Of a DNA stretch of 64,000 bases, positions 19,308-29,082 are shown piece after piece (the stretch's first letter is position 1; every line of letters begins with the position of its first letter). The stretch comes from Leucobacter insecticola (GTDB lineage: Bacteria; Actinomycetota; Actinomycetes; Actinomycetales; Microbacteriaceae). The notes under the pieces were generated by a model, which saw nothing but the letters and a program-made list of their open reading frames with translations, was not told where the DNA came from and ran no database searches. The stretch is taken from the NCBI RefSeq assembly GCF_011382965.1, contig NZ_CP049934.1:1054001-1118000 (forward strand), written 5' to 3'. Made by a program: the position numbers and the translations under genes.

Positions 19308-20576
19308 ATGACAACCTCGACAGGAAATAACATGGGGGAAAAGCGCGTCAAAACTGGCGTGCTCGGACACAACGACGCCCAGCTCATCGCTGACTTCCGA
19401 AACAACGTCAGCGGATCAGACGAACGGCTCTACACGACCTACCGCGAAGATGCTCTCGTCGCGGCGCGCGCAGCGGCGCCCGACCACGACACCGCTGAAG
19501 ACTTCGTTGCAGAAGCCTTCACCCGCGTGTTCGACCTCATGCGGCGCGGCAAAGGCCCCACCGACAGCTTCCGCTACTACCTCCGCGCCGCGATCCGCAG
19601 CATTGCCCTCGACTGGTATCGATCCCGCGCCAAGAACGTCACCATTTCAGACTTCGAACAGTTTGACCCGATCCTCGCCGAAAACACCAGCCACAACCAG
19701 AAGCAATACGAAGAAATCGATCTCGACACCGACGGTGAAGTCGTAGCGGCCTACAAAAGCTTGCCCGAGCGCTCGCGTTCCGTGCTCTTCTACAAGGCCG
19801 TCGAAGATCGCAGCAACGCCGAAATCGCGGAACTCATGGGGCTCAGCCTCAACACCGTCGCCGTCACCTATCATCGCGCCAAAGACGGACTCCGCAAGGG
19901 ATACCTCACAGAGATCGCGAAAGAACGAAGCAGTGGCGGTGACCCGGAATGCCAAAGCTACGCCAGTGAACTCGCAAACCTCGCCCTCGATGACATCCCG
20001 CCCACCAAACTCCGCAAGCTGCGGCGCCACATGGCGCACTGCCAGCGCTGCAAAGAGAATGCCGGCGAACTCGAGTTTCTCGCCAAACGCTTCGACAAGA
20101 AGTCGCTGTCGCTCGCAATCGCGGGAGTTGCCGGCAGCGTCGCCCTACCCGGCCTCGGCACCGCGACCCGCTCCGCCGCCCTCGTTGCGCTCCTCACCAG
20201 CTCACCATTCGTCGCTGCGGGGATCGTCGCGCTCATCGTTCTCGCGATCGCCACACCGTTTGCGGTGCAGGCCGCGCAGGGAGACGGATCTGAGTCCGAG
20301 GTGATCGAGATCCGCGACACTGGCAACGCCGCGGGCGGGGCCTGCCGGGTCGAATTCACGCTCAACTCCGCCCGTGCCGGGCGGGCCACCCTCACCACCA
20401 GCTCCACCGGCGGGCAGGAGTGCCGGATGCAGGCCTGGCTCGATGGAGATCAGATCGTGGCACCCTTTGACATCACTAGCTCGCAGGTCACCGTGATTTC
20501 GCGCTCGGGTGCGCTGCGGGTCGAGCTCAGCTCCGGGGAGGAACGGGAGACGCGGACGTTCACGATCCCGAAGTGA
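19308..20576 (+). CDS. ECF sigma factor fused to a zinc-finger/transmembrane anti-sigma-like region
   Basis: 422 residues. The sigma-2 region is at about 35-110 (AEDFVAEAFTRVFDLM, YYLRAAIRSIALDWYRSRAKN) and sigma-4 at about 145-200 (LPERSRSVLFYKAVEDRS, NAEIAELMGLSLNTVAVTYH). Then comes a zf-HC2-like HxxxCxxC (H241, C245, C248, with C215 as a possible fourth ligand), a hydrophobic helix at about 300-320, and an extracytoplasmic domain containing two cysteines. Sigma and membrane-bound anti-sigma modules therefore share one chain, as in some actinobacterial ECF groups. Release by proteolysis or signal binding is an inference. An AGAGGA ribosome site precedes the ATG. Likely targets are the adjacent adhesin or hmu genes, unproven. 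Confidence 0.85.
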   Translation: MTTSTGNNMGEKRVKTGVLGHNDAQLIADFRNNVSGSDERLYTTYREDALVAARAAAPDHDTAEDFVAEAFTRVFDLMRRGKGPTDSFRYYLRAAIRSIALDWYRSRAKNVTISDFEQFDPILAENTSHNQKQYEEIDLDTDGEVVAAYKSLPERSRSVLFYKAVEDRSNAEIAELMGLSLNTVAVTYHRAKDGLRKGYLTEIAKERSSGGDPECQSYASELANLALDDIPPTKLRKLRRHMAHCQRCKENAGELEFLAKRFDKKSLSLAIAGVAGSVALPGLGTATRSAALVALLTSSPFVAAGIVALIVLAIATPFAVQAAQGDGSESEVIEIRDTGNAAGGACRVEFTLNSARAGRATLTTSSTGGQECRMQAWLDGDQIVAPFDITSSQVTVISRSGALRVELSSGEERETRTFTIPK

Positions 20577-20616
20577 GGCGCTGCGCCCCACCGGCGGTGG
20601 TGCCTGCGGTCGCGAG

Positions 20617-21435
20617 TTACTTGCGGAGGGGGAGCACGATGCCGGCGCCCGTCACCGGGTGCGGCACGATCTCGACGGGCGTGCGGTAGACATCGCTGAC
20701 GATCTCGGCCGTGAGTACGTTCTCAGGCGTGTCACATGCCAAAATTGCACCCTCCCGCAGCAGTGCAATGCGATCCGCATACGCCGACGCCAGGTTCAAG
20801 TCGTGCAGCACGATCAGTACGGCGTCTCCGGCCCTGGCACGATCCCGCGCGAGCGTCAGCACCGACTCCTGGTGCCCAAGATCCAAGGCCGCCGTCGGCT
20901 CGTCAAGCATCAGCACGCCGGTGCGCCCCGCCATGACACGCGCAAACGCCACCCGTGCGCGTTCGCCGCCCGAGAGCGAGGGCACCCGCCGATTGCCGAG
21001 GTGCGCAATGTCGGCGGTCTCGATGGCTTCGGAGATCGCCTCGTTGTCAGCATCTTCCGCTGCGGTGCGCCGCCACGGTGCTCGCCCCATCTCAACAACC
21101 TGGTGCACCGTAAATGGGAAGAGCAGCTGATTGTCTTGCAACAGCACGCTGCGGCGCCGAGAAAGATCCAAGAGCGACCATTCCGAAATCTTGCGGTCGC
21201 CAAAGGTGACAACACCGGAGTCGGGGGCGACATCGCCGGAGAGGAGACTCAGAAGGGTAGATTTCCCAGCTCCGTTGGGGCCGAGGAGCGCCAGGACCTC
21301 GCCGGCCTTCAGCTCGAGCGAAACAGAATCGAGGATCCTGCGCCCGCTCCGTGACAGCGTGACCGTGTCGGCCGCGCAGACTGTATCGCCGGGCGTGGGC
21401 AGGCTCGGAAGTGCGATGTGACGGGCCGCCATCAT
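20617..21435 (-). CDS. hmuV: Haem ABC transporter ATP-binding protein HmuV
   Basis: About 272 residues. It shows Walker A GPNGAGKST, Q-loop LLQDNQLLFPFTV, signature LSGGERARVAFARV, Walker B VLMLDEP and H-loop VLHDLN, which is the FecE/HmuV branch of ABC ATPases. It energises haem or ferric-chelate import through HmuU. ATG 21435 overlaps the hmuU stop codon (ATGA), so the two are translationally coupled; a GTG six bases earlier is the alternative. Haem rather than siderophore is inferred from the HtaA genes and HmuT. Confidence 0.85.
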   Translation of the reverse strand: MMAARHIALPSLPTPGDTVCAADTVTLSRSGRRILDSVSLELKAGEVLALLGPNGAGKSTLLSLLSGDVAPDSGVVTFGDRKISEWSLLDLSRRRSVLLQDNQLLFPFTVHQVVEMGRAPWRRTAAEDADNEAISEAIETADIAHLGNRRVPSLSGGERARVAFARVMAGRTGVLMLDEPTAALDLGHQESVLTLARDRARAGDAVLIVLHDLNLASAYADRIALLREGAILACDTPENVLTAEIVSDVYRTPVEIVPHPVTGAGIVLPLRK

Positions 21436-22498
21436 CCCCACCCCCCGGAACGCTTGCGGGTGCGACGCAGCAGCCAGAAGAAGAACGGCCCACCCACAAG
21501 AGCGGTGAGCATGCCAATCGGCATGTCAGCCATCGGCACGATCGTGCGCGCGCCAAGATCCGCGAGGGTCAGCAGCAGCGCCCCGCCGAGCGCAGAAGCC
21601 GTGACGAGGGGAAGATGCGCCGGACCCAGAATCATCCGCATCAGGTGCGGGATCACAAGACCGACGAACGCGATGATGCCGGCAAACGCGACCGCAGCGC
21701 CCGTGAGGAGCGCCACGATAAAGATCATGCCGATCCTGAGCAATTCGACGTTTACGCCCAGATGCCTTGCGTTGCGCTCCCCGAGCGCGAGCAAGTCGAG
21801 CCTGCGCGCTGCGAAGTATGCAACACAGAGGCCGATCGCGATCACGGGAGCGACAATCATCACCTGTGACCAGCGGCTGCCCGCGAGGCTGCCGAGCTGC
21901 CAGAACACGATCTGCTCGCGCGACTGAGTATCGCCGAGGAAGGTGAGGAGCGCGATGGCGGCTCCGGCGATCGCGTTCACGGCGATACCGGTGAGCACCA
22001 GCGTCACGACCTCGGTTTTTCCCTCGGCCCGGCTCATGCCGTACACCACAAGGGTCGCGGCGAGGCCCGCGATAAACGCGAAGACCGCCGTCGTCCACTC
22101 GCCAAACACGGTGAGACCGAAGACGATGGCGAGCCCAGCCCCGACCGCGGCGCCGGAGGAAATACCGATCACGCCAGGTTCAGCGAGCGGGTTGCCGAAA
22201 ATGGCCTGCATGATGAGACCCGCAACCGCAAGGCCCGCCCCACCAGCGCGGCCATTGCAACACGCGGAAAACGAATCGCCCACAGCGTCTGATCGCCTGC
22301 CGGGTGCGAGGGCAGCGGCAGCCAGTCGAGCCCGATCCGGTGCAGCAGCGACCCCAGCACCTCCTGCGGCGGGATCCCGAGCTGCCCCGTCCCCGCGGAC
22401 ACAAGAAGGGACGCCAGCAACGCAACCGCGAGCGCCACAAAGAGTACTGTCTTCGTGGCCGTGCGGCGTGAGCTGGTGGCCGAGGGGGATGGTTTCAT
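21432..22498 (-). CDS. hmuU: Haem ABC transporter permease HmuU (FecCD family; frame switch)
   Basis: About 355 residues after adding one base to the G run read on the minus strand (CCCC at 22238-22241 on the plus strand). This joins FPRVAMAALVG to AGLAVAGLIMQAIFGNPLAE. FecCD hallmarks are present: GLIMQAIFGNPLAEPGVIG near 95-115, LGVNVELLRIG, and FVGLVIPHLMRMILG. About ten membrane helices are expected. It moves substrate delivered by HmuT across the membrane and pairs with HmuV through the cytoplasmic loop after LALGERNARHLG. It is divergent from hmuT with a 141-bp shared promoter region. Confidence 0.85.
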
Positions 22499-22596
22499 GC
22501 GCGTAAGACGACTGCTTTCTATGCCGCGAGACGGACGGAGATGGGTCGCCCCACAGAGGCAAGCGTTCGTCCAGCAATTATCCTACCTGCATTGGA

Positions 22597-22609
22597 TTAG
22601 GCTAGTCCT
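22597..22609. promoter_or_regulatory. Candidate partial DtxR/IdeR-like iron box between hmuU and hmuT
   Basis: TTAGGCTAGTCCT at 22597-22609 resembles half of the TTAGGTTAG-type iron-box consensus; the other half is poor. Iron control of hmuUV and hmuT is expected from the pathway, but the site itself is weak. Confidence 0.3.
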
Positions 22610-22639
22610 GTAGATCGTCTGATGAACGAGAAGGTGAAT

Positions 22640-23763
22640 ATGCTCTGGTCACGAACGCGCGCCGCGGCAGTGTTGGCAACGGTGGCGCTTCTCGGGTTGA
22701 CCGGATGCCAAACGGGATCCGCGTATTCATCCCCTCGGAAGCGGAGAAGGCCATCGAGCTGCCCCCGCTCAGCGAATTGACGCCGCTTGAGGATCCCACT
22801 GCGTACGAGGGACCGACCACCGCGCAGATCGGGGGACCGAGCATCCCGCCGCCCGCGAAAGCCCCGGAGGCCAAGCTCCCCGCAACGGTCGTATCGCGAG
22901 ACAAGTCGGGCGACACCGAGATCACGGTGAACGACAACTCCCGTGTGCTCGCGCTTTCCCTCAGCGGAACCCTCGCCGAGATGGTGTACGCCCTCGGGCT
23001 GAGCGACAACTTCGTTGGGCGCGACGTGTCGACCAACGTTCCCGGCACCGAAGACCTCCCCATCATCACCCGGGACGGTCACTCGATCGACGCGGAAGCC
23101 GTGCTCGCGCTCAACCCGAGCGTCATCATCACGGACGGCAGCATCGGGCCGGTCGACGTGGTGCTGCAGCTGCGCGACGCCGGGATCCCGGTGGTCACCG
23201 TCGATCGCGCCGTCGATCCCGAATCGAGCTATCGGACCGTGCAGCAGGTAGCCGACGCCCTGGGGGTGAGCGACGCAGCCCCGGCAGTCATTTCGGACCT
23301 GCAAGAAGCGATTGCCGCCAAAGAGGCCGAGGTGCAGGGGCTGTTGCCAGCGGATCCCGCGAGGCTGCCTCGCGTCGCGTTTCTGTACGTGCGTGGCACC
23401 GCCGGCATCTACTATCTCTTCGGAGAGGGCAGCGGCGCCGACAGCCTGATTAGCTCGCTCGGCGCGGTTGACGTCGCCGGCGAGGTTGGCTGGCGGGGTG
23501 AGAAACCCATGACAGAAGAAGCACTGATCGCGATGGATCCCGACGTCATTCTCGTCATGACCAAGGGGTTGAAGAGCGCGGGAGGCGTTGACGGCCTGAT
23601 CGCGGCGCAGCCGAGTATTGCGCTCACGAAAGCGGGGGAGCATCGGCGCATCATTGATGTTGACGACACCCTGATCTTCGCGGGCGGCACGCGGATCCCC
23701 GATGTGATCGACGGTCTCGCGCGTGCAATTTACGCACCCGACTCGCTCAAGTCCGAGAAATAG
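22640..23763 (+). CDS. hmuT: Haem-binding lipoprotein HmuT (frame switch)
   Basis: About 374 residues after adding one C to CCCC at 22731-22734, which joins the lipoprotein signal LLGLTGCQTGSAYSS to PSEAEKAIELPPLSELT. The lipobox is LTGC. The mature part is a PBP2-type ABC substrate-binding protein (RVLALSLSGTLAEMVYALGL, LNPSVIITDGSIGP, VPVVTVDRA-like GIPVVTVDRAVD, GWRGEKPMTEEALIAMDPDVI). It presents haem to HmuU. ATG 22640 has AAGG about 6 nt upstream, while ATG 22622 has none. An unusual proline-rich, charged linker of about 60 residues precedes the binding domain. Confidence 0.85.
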
Positions 23764-23784
23764 CACTGACTCTCGCCGGTGTCA

Positions 23785-23790
23785 TAGGCT
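23785..23790 (+). promoter_or_regulatory. -10 element TAGGCT of a leaderless gene
   Basis: TAGGCT is followed by 6 nt and the GTG start of the PdtaS-like kinase at 23797. Confidence 0.5.
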
Positions 23791-23796
23791 TGGTCC

Positions 23797-25308
23797 GTGG
23801 CAACTCTGCGTAATCTCGCGACCAAATACTCGTCCCTCACAGAAGAGGAGATCGAGTGGCTCGAAGTACTCACACTTGACTGGCAGTTGCTTGCCGATCT
23901 CTCCCTGAGTGACGTCGTGCTGTGGGTGCCGACGACCGACGGCGGCTACCTCGCGGTCGCGCACAGTCGCCCGGCCGGATCCGTGACACTCTTTTACCGC
24001 GATGTGATTGGCGATTTCCTTCGTTCTGATTGGCGCGGCCTTGTTGACGAGGCGATGGAGACCGGACTTCCCGTCGTCTCCACCTCTCCCGCCTGGTACG
24101 AGGAAAACCCGATGCGGCTCGCCGCACACTCGGTCAACCGCTGCGATGCTGATGGCAACAGGCTCGGTCCGTTCGCGGTGATTACCGTGCACACGAGCGT
24201 GGCCGATACGCAGCAGGCATCGCGGATCGCAGCCGCCTTCCGCGAGGTCGCTGACGATCTCTTCGGCATGATCCAAAACGGACTCTTCCCGGCCCCGGGA
24301 AACGCGCGCGGCGGTGAGCAGGGATCCCCGCGTGCATCCGACGGCCTGGTGCGTGTCAATCTCGACGGTATCGCCACCTTCGCGAGCCCCAACACCCAGA
24401 CGACGTTCAACACGCTCGGTTACCGCGACGAGATCGAGGGCGAAAACTTCGCAGAGGTGATTGCTGACGTGGTGAAAGGGCAGTTCGACACGAACGAGTC
24501 GCTGCCGCTGATCGCGCAGGCGAAGATCGCGAAGCGCGTGGAGATTGAGGCGCGCGGGCGTGCGGTGACGCTGCGCTCGATCCCGGTCATTCGCGATGGC
24601 GTGCGACTCGGTGGCGTGGTCCTCACTCGTGACGTGACGGAGATGCGCGCGCAGGCACAGGAACTCATCACGAAAGACGCGACGATCCGTGAGATCCACC
24701 ACCGCGTGAAGAACAACCTGCAGACCGTGGCATCGCTGCTGCGAGTGCAGGCGCGAAGGGCGCGCAGCGACGAGGCGAAAGAGGTGCTCGGCCAGGCGAT
24801 GCGTCGCGTCGCAGCGATCGCTGTGGTGCATGACACCCTGTCGACCGGGCTCTCGCAGATCGTCGACTTTGATGTTGTCTTTGACCGTGTGCTGGGCCTC
24901 GCCGCCGAGGTTGCGAGCCTGCACAACACCACGGTGCACCCGCGCAAGGACGGCAAGTTCGGCGAGCTGCCCTCCGAGTACGCGACCCCGCTTGCGCTCG
25001 CGCTCACTGAGATCGTGACGAACGCGGTCGAGCACGGCCTCGCGGGCCGCGAGGGAGAGGTCATCATTCACGCCGACCGCACTGACGAGCGGCTCGCGGT
25101 GGAGGTGATCGACAACGGCACGGGGCTCCCCGGCGGCACCGTCGGTGACGGTCTCGGCACCCAGATCGTGCGCACCCTGATCGAGGGCGAGCTCGGCGGC
25201 AGCATCTCGTGGGGCCCCGACGAGCGCGGAGGCACCCGGGTCGCGATCCAGGTGCCTCTGCACTGGATCTCGACGCAGACCCGCGAGATGCCGCGCGTAG
25301 TGGTTTAG
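23797..25308 (+). CDS. PdtaS-like cytosolic sensor histidine kinase
   Basis: 503 residues and no membrane helix. The N-terminal ~150 residues match the GAF-like domain seen in PdtaS kinases, followed by a PAS domain (about 190-285). Then come the HisKA_2 phosphoacceptor EIHHRVKNNLQTVASLLRVQ (about 300) and an HATPase_c domain (ALALTEIVTNAVEHGL, DNGTGLP, GLGTQIVRTL). In mycobacteria PdtaS phosphorylates the ANTAR regulator PdtaR, which is not in this window. GTG 23797 is supported by TAGGCT-N6-GTG. It is separated from hmuT by 33 bp but has its own promoter signal. Confidence 0.85.
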   Translation: MATLRNLATKYSSLTEEEIEWLEVLTLDWQLLADLSLSDVVLWVPTTDGGYLAVAHSRPAGSVTLFYRDVIGDFLRSDWRGLVDEAMETGLPVVSTSPAWYEENPMRLAAHSVNRCDADGNRLGPFAVITVHTSVADTQQASRIAAAFREVADDLFGMIQNGLFPAPGNARGGEQGSPRASDGLVRVNLDGIATFASPNTQTTFNTLGYRDEIEGENFAEVIADVVKGQFDTNESLPLIAQAKIAKRVEIEARGRAVTLRSIPVIRDGVRLGGVVLTRDVTEMRAQAQELITKDATIREIHHRVKNNLQTVASLLRVQARRARSDEAKEVLGQAMRRVAAIAVVHDTLSTGLSQIVDFDVVFDRVLGLAAEVASLHNTTVHPRKDGKFGELPSEYATPLALALTEIVTNAVEHGLAGREGEVIIHADRTDERLAVEVIDNGTGLPGGTVGDGLGTQIVRTLIEGELGGSISWGPDERGGTRVAIQVPLHWISTQTREMPRVVV

Positions 25309-25579
25309 GTCCGCTGCTATAGTGCTGGCGGCCTCGGTGTGTCGCCCGCAACCGGGCCGATCCACGAACGTCCCCGATACTGACGAGCGTCTCCCCTGCC
25401 TGCGCTTGCTCCGAGGTAGGGAAAGGGGACGCTCGTCAACAAGGGGGACACTCGCCAACAACCGCATGCGGCGCGGCTGCTGGCGGAAGCGTCCAACCGA
25501 ACGGCATTGAGGCAGGGGGCATGCCATGAGTGACACCCGGTGGAGAGCTGGATCCAGGCTCCGGGAGGGTACTCAGCTG
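25309..25579. other. Gene-free stretch with a long imperfect hairpin
   Basis: GACGAGCGTCTCCCCT (25382-25397) pairs with AGGGGACGCTCGTC (25424-25437) with a two-base bulge. Next to it are direct words GGGGACGCTCGTCAACAA and GGGGACACTCGCCAACAA. It separates the convergent kinase and small membrane protein genes. I recognise no gene here. Confidence 0.5.
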
Positions 25580-26017
25580 CTAGTGGCGCCGGTTCCGGAT
25601 CAGCACCGCGCCGCCGACCGCGAGCAGTAGCACGCCGAGCCCGATGGTCATCGCGGTGATCCACACGGTTGCATCGATGTCACCGCGGGCGAGCGTGCGC
25701 TGCACCACATACCCGCAGAAGGCGAGGATCAGCGCGCCCCACACGATCGGGCCGGTGCGGGGGCGGGGCCGGTACGGGGTCTTGCGGACCTGCTGCGTTG
25801 CTGTTGTTGCTGCTGTTGCGGCGGGCTGTGTGGGATCCTGCTCGGGGTTCTGTGCGGGATCCTGCGCCAGCGGTTCTGTGAGTGCCGAGGCGCCTTGATC
25901 CTGCACTGGATCCTGCTCGGGGTTCTGTGCGGGATCCTGCGCCAGCGGTTCTGTGAGTGCCGAGGCGCCTTGATCCTGCACTGGATCCTGGCCGGGGGTC
26001 TGTGCGTCGGTAGTCAT
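25580..26017 (-). CDS. Small two-helix membrane protein with a repeated Pro/Gln/Asp-rich N-terminus
   Basis: 145 residues. A disordered N-terminus contains a 25-residue block repeated almost exactly (DPVQDQGASALTEPLAQDP). A basic stretch (VRKTPYRPRPRTGP) and two membrane helices (IVWGALILAFCGYVV and AMTIGLGVLLLAVGGAVLI) follow, then RNRRH. Its start overlaps the end of the PspC gene by 4 bp (ATGA), so the two are co-transcribed and translationally coupled. I do not know the family; a helper for the PspC protein is an inference from position. Confidence 0.7.
   Translation of the reverse strand: MTTDAQTPGQDPVQDQGASALTEPLAQDPAQNPEQDPVQDQGASALTEPLAQDPAQNPEQDPTQPAATAATTATQQVRKTPYRPRPRTGPIVWGALILAFCGYVVQRTLARGDIDATVWITAMTIGLGVLLLAVGGAVLIRNRRH
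25846..25995. repeat. 75-bp tandem duplication
   Basis: Copies at 25846-25920 and 25921-25995 differ only near the final five bases. The period is a multiple of three, so the coding frame is kept (25 residues per unit). Confidence 0.9.
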
Positions 26018-27584
26018 CGTGCCATCTCCAGCTCTAGATCTTTGATGTCTTGTTTGAGTTGCGTGCGCTCCGCCTCAAGTGAGCGCTGCTCCGCCTTGCT
26101 GAGCCCCGGCTCCTCGAGCTGCCACTCGACTTTTTCGAGTTCAGCGGTGAGCTGTTCTAGTTGCTCGGTGGTGGCTTGATTCGCTGATGGCTTTTTCGTG
26201 TCGGCGGTTCCCGAAGATTTTTCGTCGGGAACCACCACTCGCGCGTTGCCGAAAACGAGGTAGATGGTGACCCGAGTTGCAGAGTCGTTGTTCTCGGCCG
26301 TGTTGCTGAAAGTCTTGGCGAGCAGTGGCCCGGCTGCGCGAGAAGTGGTTGCCCCGCTCTCCCGAATGTTGCCGCCCAGCACGCGCACGTCAACGACAAC
26401 GGGGTGGGTCTCTGGAAGCGTCACGGTGGAGTTTCCTGCGAACTGCCAGATCGTGAAGTTCTCTTGATCGTTGATGTCTTCGGAATCAAGCGAGTTCAGA
26501 TCAAGGCTGGTGTTGCCCGCAAGGAGAACCGCGCCGGGCGCGTTCTGGCCGCCGGAGCTTAATGTGCCAAACAGCTGGAACTGGGTGCCCCACGGCAGCA
26601 CCGAGGTGAACAGCAGCGTCACCACCCCGCACGCGGAGAGGAAGCCGATCCAGCCGGTGTTCCGCCCCCGGATCCCGGCTACGATCAGCGAGAGTGCAAA
26701 CACGGCGAGGGCGGCCACGAGGGACGCAATGGCTGTGCCTGCCAGGCCCGGAACGGGACTGCCCGCGCTATGTGCCCAGATTGCGGCTCCGCCAGCCGCG
26801 AGCAGCGCGAGTGCGAAAGTGATGAGCACGTGTGCGGCGCCGAGCTTACGGGCTTCGTGATGCTGTTCATACTGCGTGCCCCAGTGTTCGGCGCGATGGC
26901 CGAAGTTCTCGCCCCAGGCGTCTGCTTTCTTGCCGAAGCTTTCTCCCCAAGCGTCTGCTTTCTTGCCGAAGTCTTCCCCCCAGGCGTTGGCCTTATTGCC
27001 GGAGTCTTCGCCCCAGGCGTCTGACGTGCTCCCTGCCGAGGCCGTGTCCGCCGCACCCTGCCAAGCCTCAGCCCGCCCGGTGCGATTGCGGTTCCTCGCC
27101 ACCCGGTACAGCCAGATCCAAGCGACCACAATGATCGCGATCCAGACCAGCCAGGCGATCGTTGTCGAGAGCCAAGCCGGGAACCCGAAGATACCCCACG
27201 GCGCCGTGCTCCATCCGAACACGCTCGGGGTGAACAAGTTGAACAGCATCGGAATGGCCGAGAGTGCCACCACGACGAGTGCAACGATTGTCCACCCCTC
27301 TACTCGCCCCGGATCAGATCCTCCATGCGAATCCGGCCGTTGACGTCGGGGAGCAGCAGCCAGCCGACGAGGTAGAGCAGGATCCCCGGGCCGCCGAGAA
27401 GCGCGAGCACCACGAAGACGCCGCGCACGATGAGGGGGTCAATCTTTGCCTTCGCAGCGATCCCTCCCGCGACGCCGGCGAACCAGCGGTCACTACTGCG
27501 GGTGATGCCGAGACCGCGAATCCAAGCGAAGAAGCCGCCCGCGGGAAGCGGGGGCTGCGGAGCTGAGTCTGGTGTTGTGTTCAT
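26014..27584 (-). CDS. PspC-domain envelope-stress membrane protein (frame switch)
   Basis: About 523 residues after one base is added at CCCC 27307-27310, joining ...RIRMEDLIRG to RVEGWTIVALVVVALSAIPM. Order: a PspC domain (SSDRWFAGVAGGIAAKAKID, LLYLVGWLLLPD), two helices, an 11-residue repeat (DAWGEDFGKKA, four units), a four-helix membrane part, and a LiaF-like extracytoplasmic beta domain (LAGNTSLDLNSLDSEDI... VLGGNIRESG). It ends in a coiled coil (TTEQLEQLTAELEKVEWQLEE). It is divergent from a PspC-kinase and LuxR-regulator pair, an arrangement resembling LiaFSR-type envelope stress circuits. A regulatory partner role is therefore inferred. Confidence 0.8.
26890..27021. repeat. 33-bp coding repeat, four units
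   Basis: Encodes DAWGEDSGNKA, NAWGEDFGKKA, DAWGESFGKKA and DAWGENFGHRA. The spacing of aromatic and charged residues suggests an amphipathic helix. Confidence 0.75.
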
Positions 27585-27697
27585 GCTTCAAGTCTGGCCG
27601 GGCCTGGCGCGTGCTGCCATCGGGGTTCACCCTGATTCGACCCTGAGTCTTGAGGTCCGGGCCCCTGGATGTCCGGGGTAGGTGCTTGGATAGAGGC

Positions 27698-29082
27698 ATG
27701 GCTATCAACCCGCTCACTCGCTCCCGCGACGACCGCATTCTTGCGGGCGTGTGCGGCGGGCTCGCGGCGCACCTGGGGTGGCCGTTGGGGCGGTGCGGAT
27801 CGCGATGCTGGTGCTCACCGTGTTCGGCGGTGCGGGGGTGCTGTTGTACGGGTGGCTGTGGGCGACGGCGCCCGCGGAGGGGGAGACCGAGGGGATCGTG
27901 CCGCTGCGACGGGTGCTGACAAAGCCTGCCCCCAGCTCGCAAGCGGGTCCCGCGCAGCCCACTCAGCAGCCATCTTCTTCTCAACCGGTGCCGCCTGTGC
28001 CCCCCGTGCCACCGGCGCCCGGTGTGCTTCGCCACGATCACGCTGATTCCGGGCCGGGATCCGCCGACGCTGTCCGTCCGCGAGCGCGCTGGCCGATCCC
28101 GGAGCTACTGCTTGGTACCTGCCTCCTGATCGCCGGGGTCGGCCTCGTGCTTTCTCAGCTGGGCGTGCGGGTCAACCTTGAACTCATTCTTCCCGGCATG
28201 GCCGTGCTGGTGGGTGTCGGGCTGACCTGGTGGCAAATCGCGGATCGGGATCGCCCGGACCGCAACCCGGTACCTCGCGTCATGGGCGCGCTTGCGCTTG
28301 TCGCGGTCGGGGTGCTGATGTTCTTTGTCACGGCGCAGGAGCCGAGCGTGTGGACCGTCATCGCTGCGGCGTTCGCGGTGCTTGCCGGGGTGGCGCTTGC
28401 GATCGCGCCGTGGCTGTTGCGGCTCAACCGTGAGCTGATTGCCGAACGGGCCGCGCGGGCACGCGAGTCTGAGCGTGCTGAGATCGCCGCCCATCTGCAC
28501 GATTCGGTGCTGCAGACGCTTGCGCTGATCCAGCAGCGATCAGACCCGGGCAGCGAGGTTGCGCGGATCGCGCGCCGCCAAGAGCGCGAGTTGCGGGAGT
28601 GGCTGTTTCGCGCAGCGGACGGTGCTTCCGCTGAGGATGTGCAGGCCGTCGACGCCGAGCTGCGTGCGCACGCCGCCGCGCTCGAAGAAGAGCACGCCGT
28701 TCGATTCGAGATCGTTGTGGTCGGCGTGGGCGCGGGAGTGATCGCGCCCGCGGCGATTGTTGCAGCCGCGCGCGAAGCCATGCTGAATGCGTCGCGGCAT
28801 GCCGGCGGCACCGTCACGGTGTATCTCGAGGTGACACCGGATCGCGTCATGATCGACATCACCGATCGCGGTCCAGGGTTCGCCCTCGACGGACTACCTG
28901 AAGGGCGGATGGGCGTGCGCGAATCGATCCTCGGTCGGATGGAGCGTGCCGGGGGATCCGCAAAGATCGTGCCCGGCCCCGGGGGGAGCGGGACGGCCGT
29001 GCGACTGTCCCTGCCGAGGCACGATGTGCCTGGCGCTGCTGAGGCCGGCGCGGCACACCTCGATACGAAGGAACCCGCATGA
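27698..29082 (+). CDS. PspC-domain sensor histidine kinase (frame switch)
   Basis: About 461 residues after adding one G at GGGG 27775-27778, joining RDDRILAGVCGGLAAHLG to VAVGAVRIAMLVLTVFGG. An N-terminal PspC domain is followed by a Pro-rich linker and a block of four membrane helices. Next is the HisKA_3 phosphoacceptor (ESERAEIAAHLHDSVLQTLA) and an ATPase domain (AAREAMLNASRHAGG, ITDRGPGF, GMGVRESI-like GRMGVRESILGRM). The stop codon overlaps the ATG of the LuxR regulator (ATGA). It probably senses envelope stress through the PspC part and phosphorylates the partner regulator. Confidence 0.85.

Noticed and set aside
23782..25536. 584-codon minus-strand frame opposite the PdtaS-like kinase
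   Set aside because: Shadow frame; the plus strand shows clear GAF-like, PAS, HisKA_2 and ATPase motifs and a promoter.
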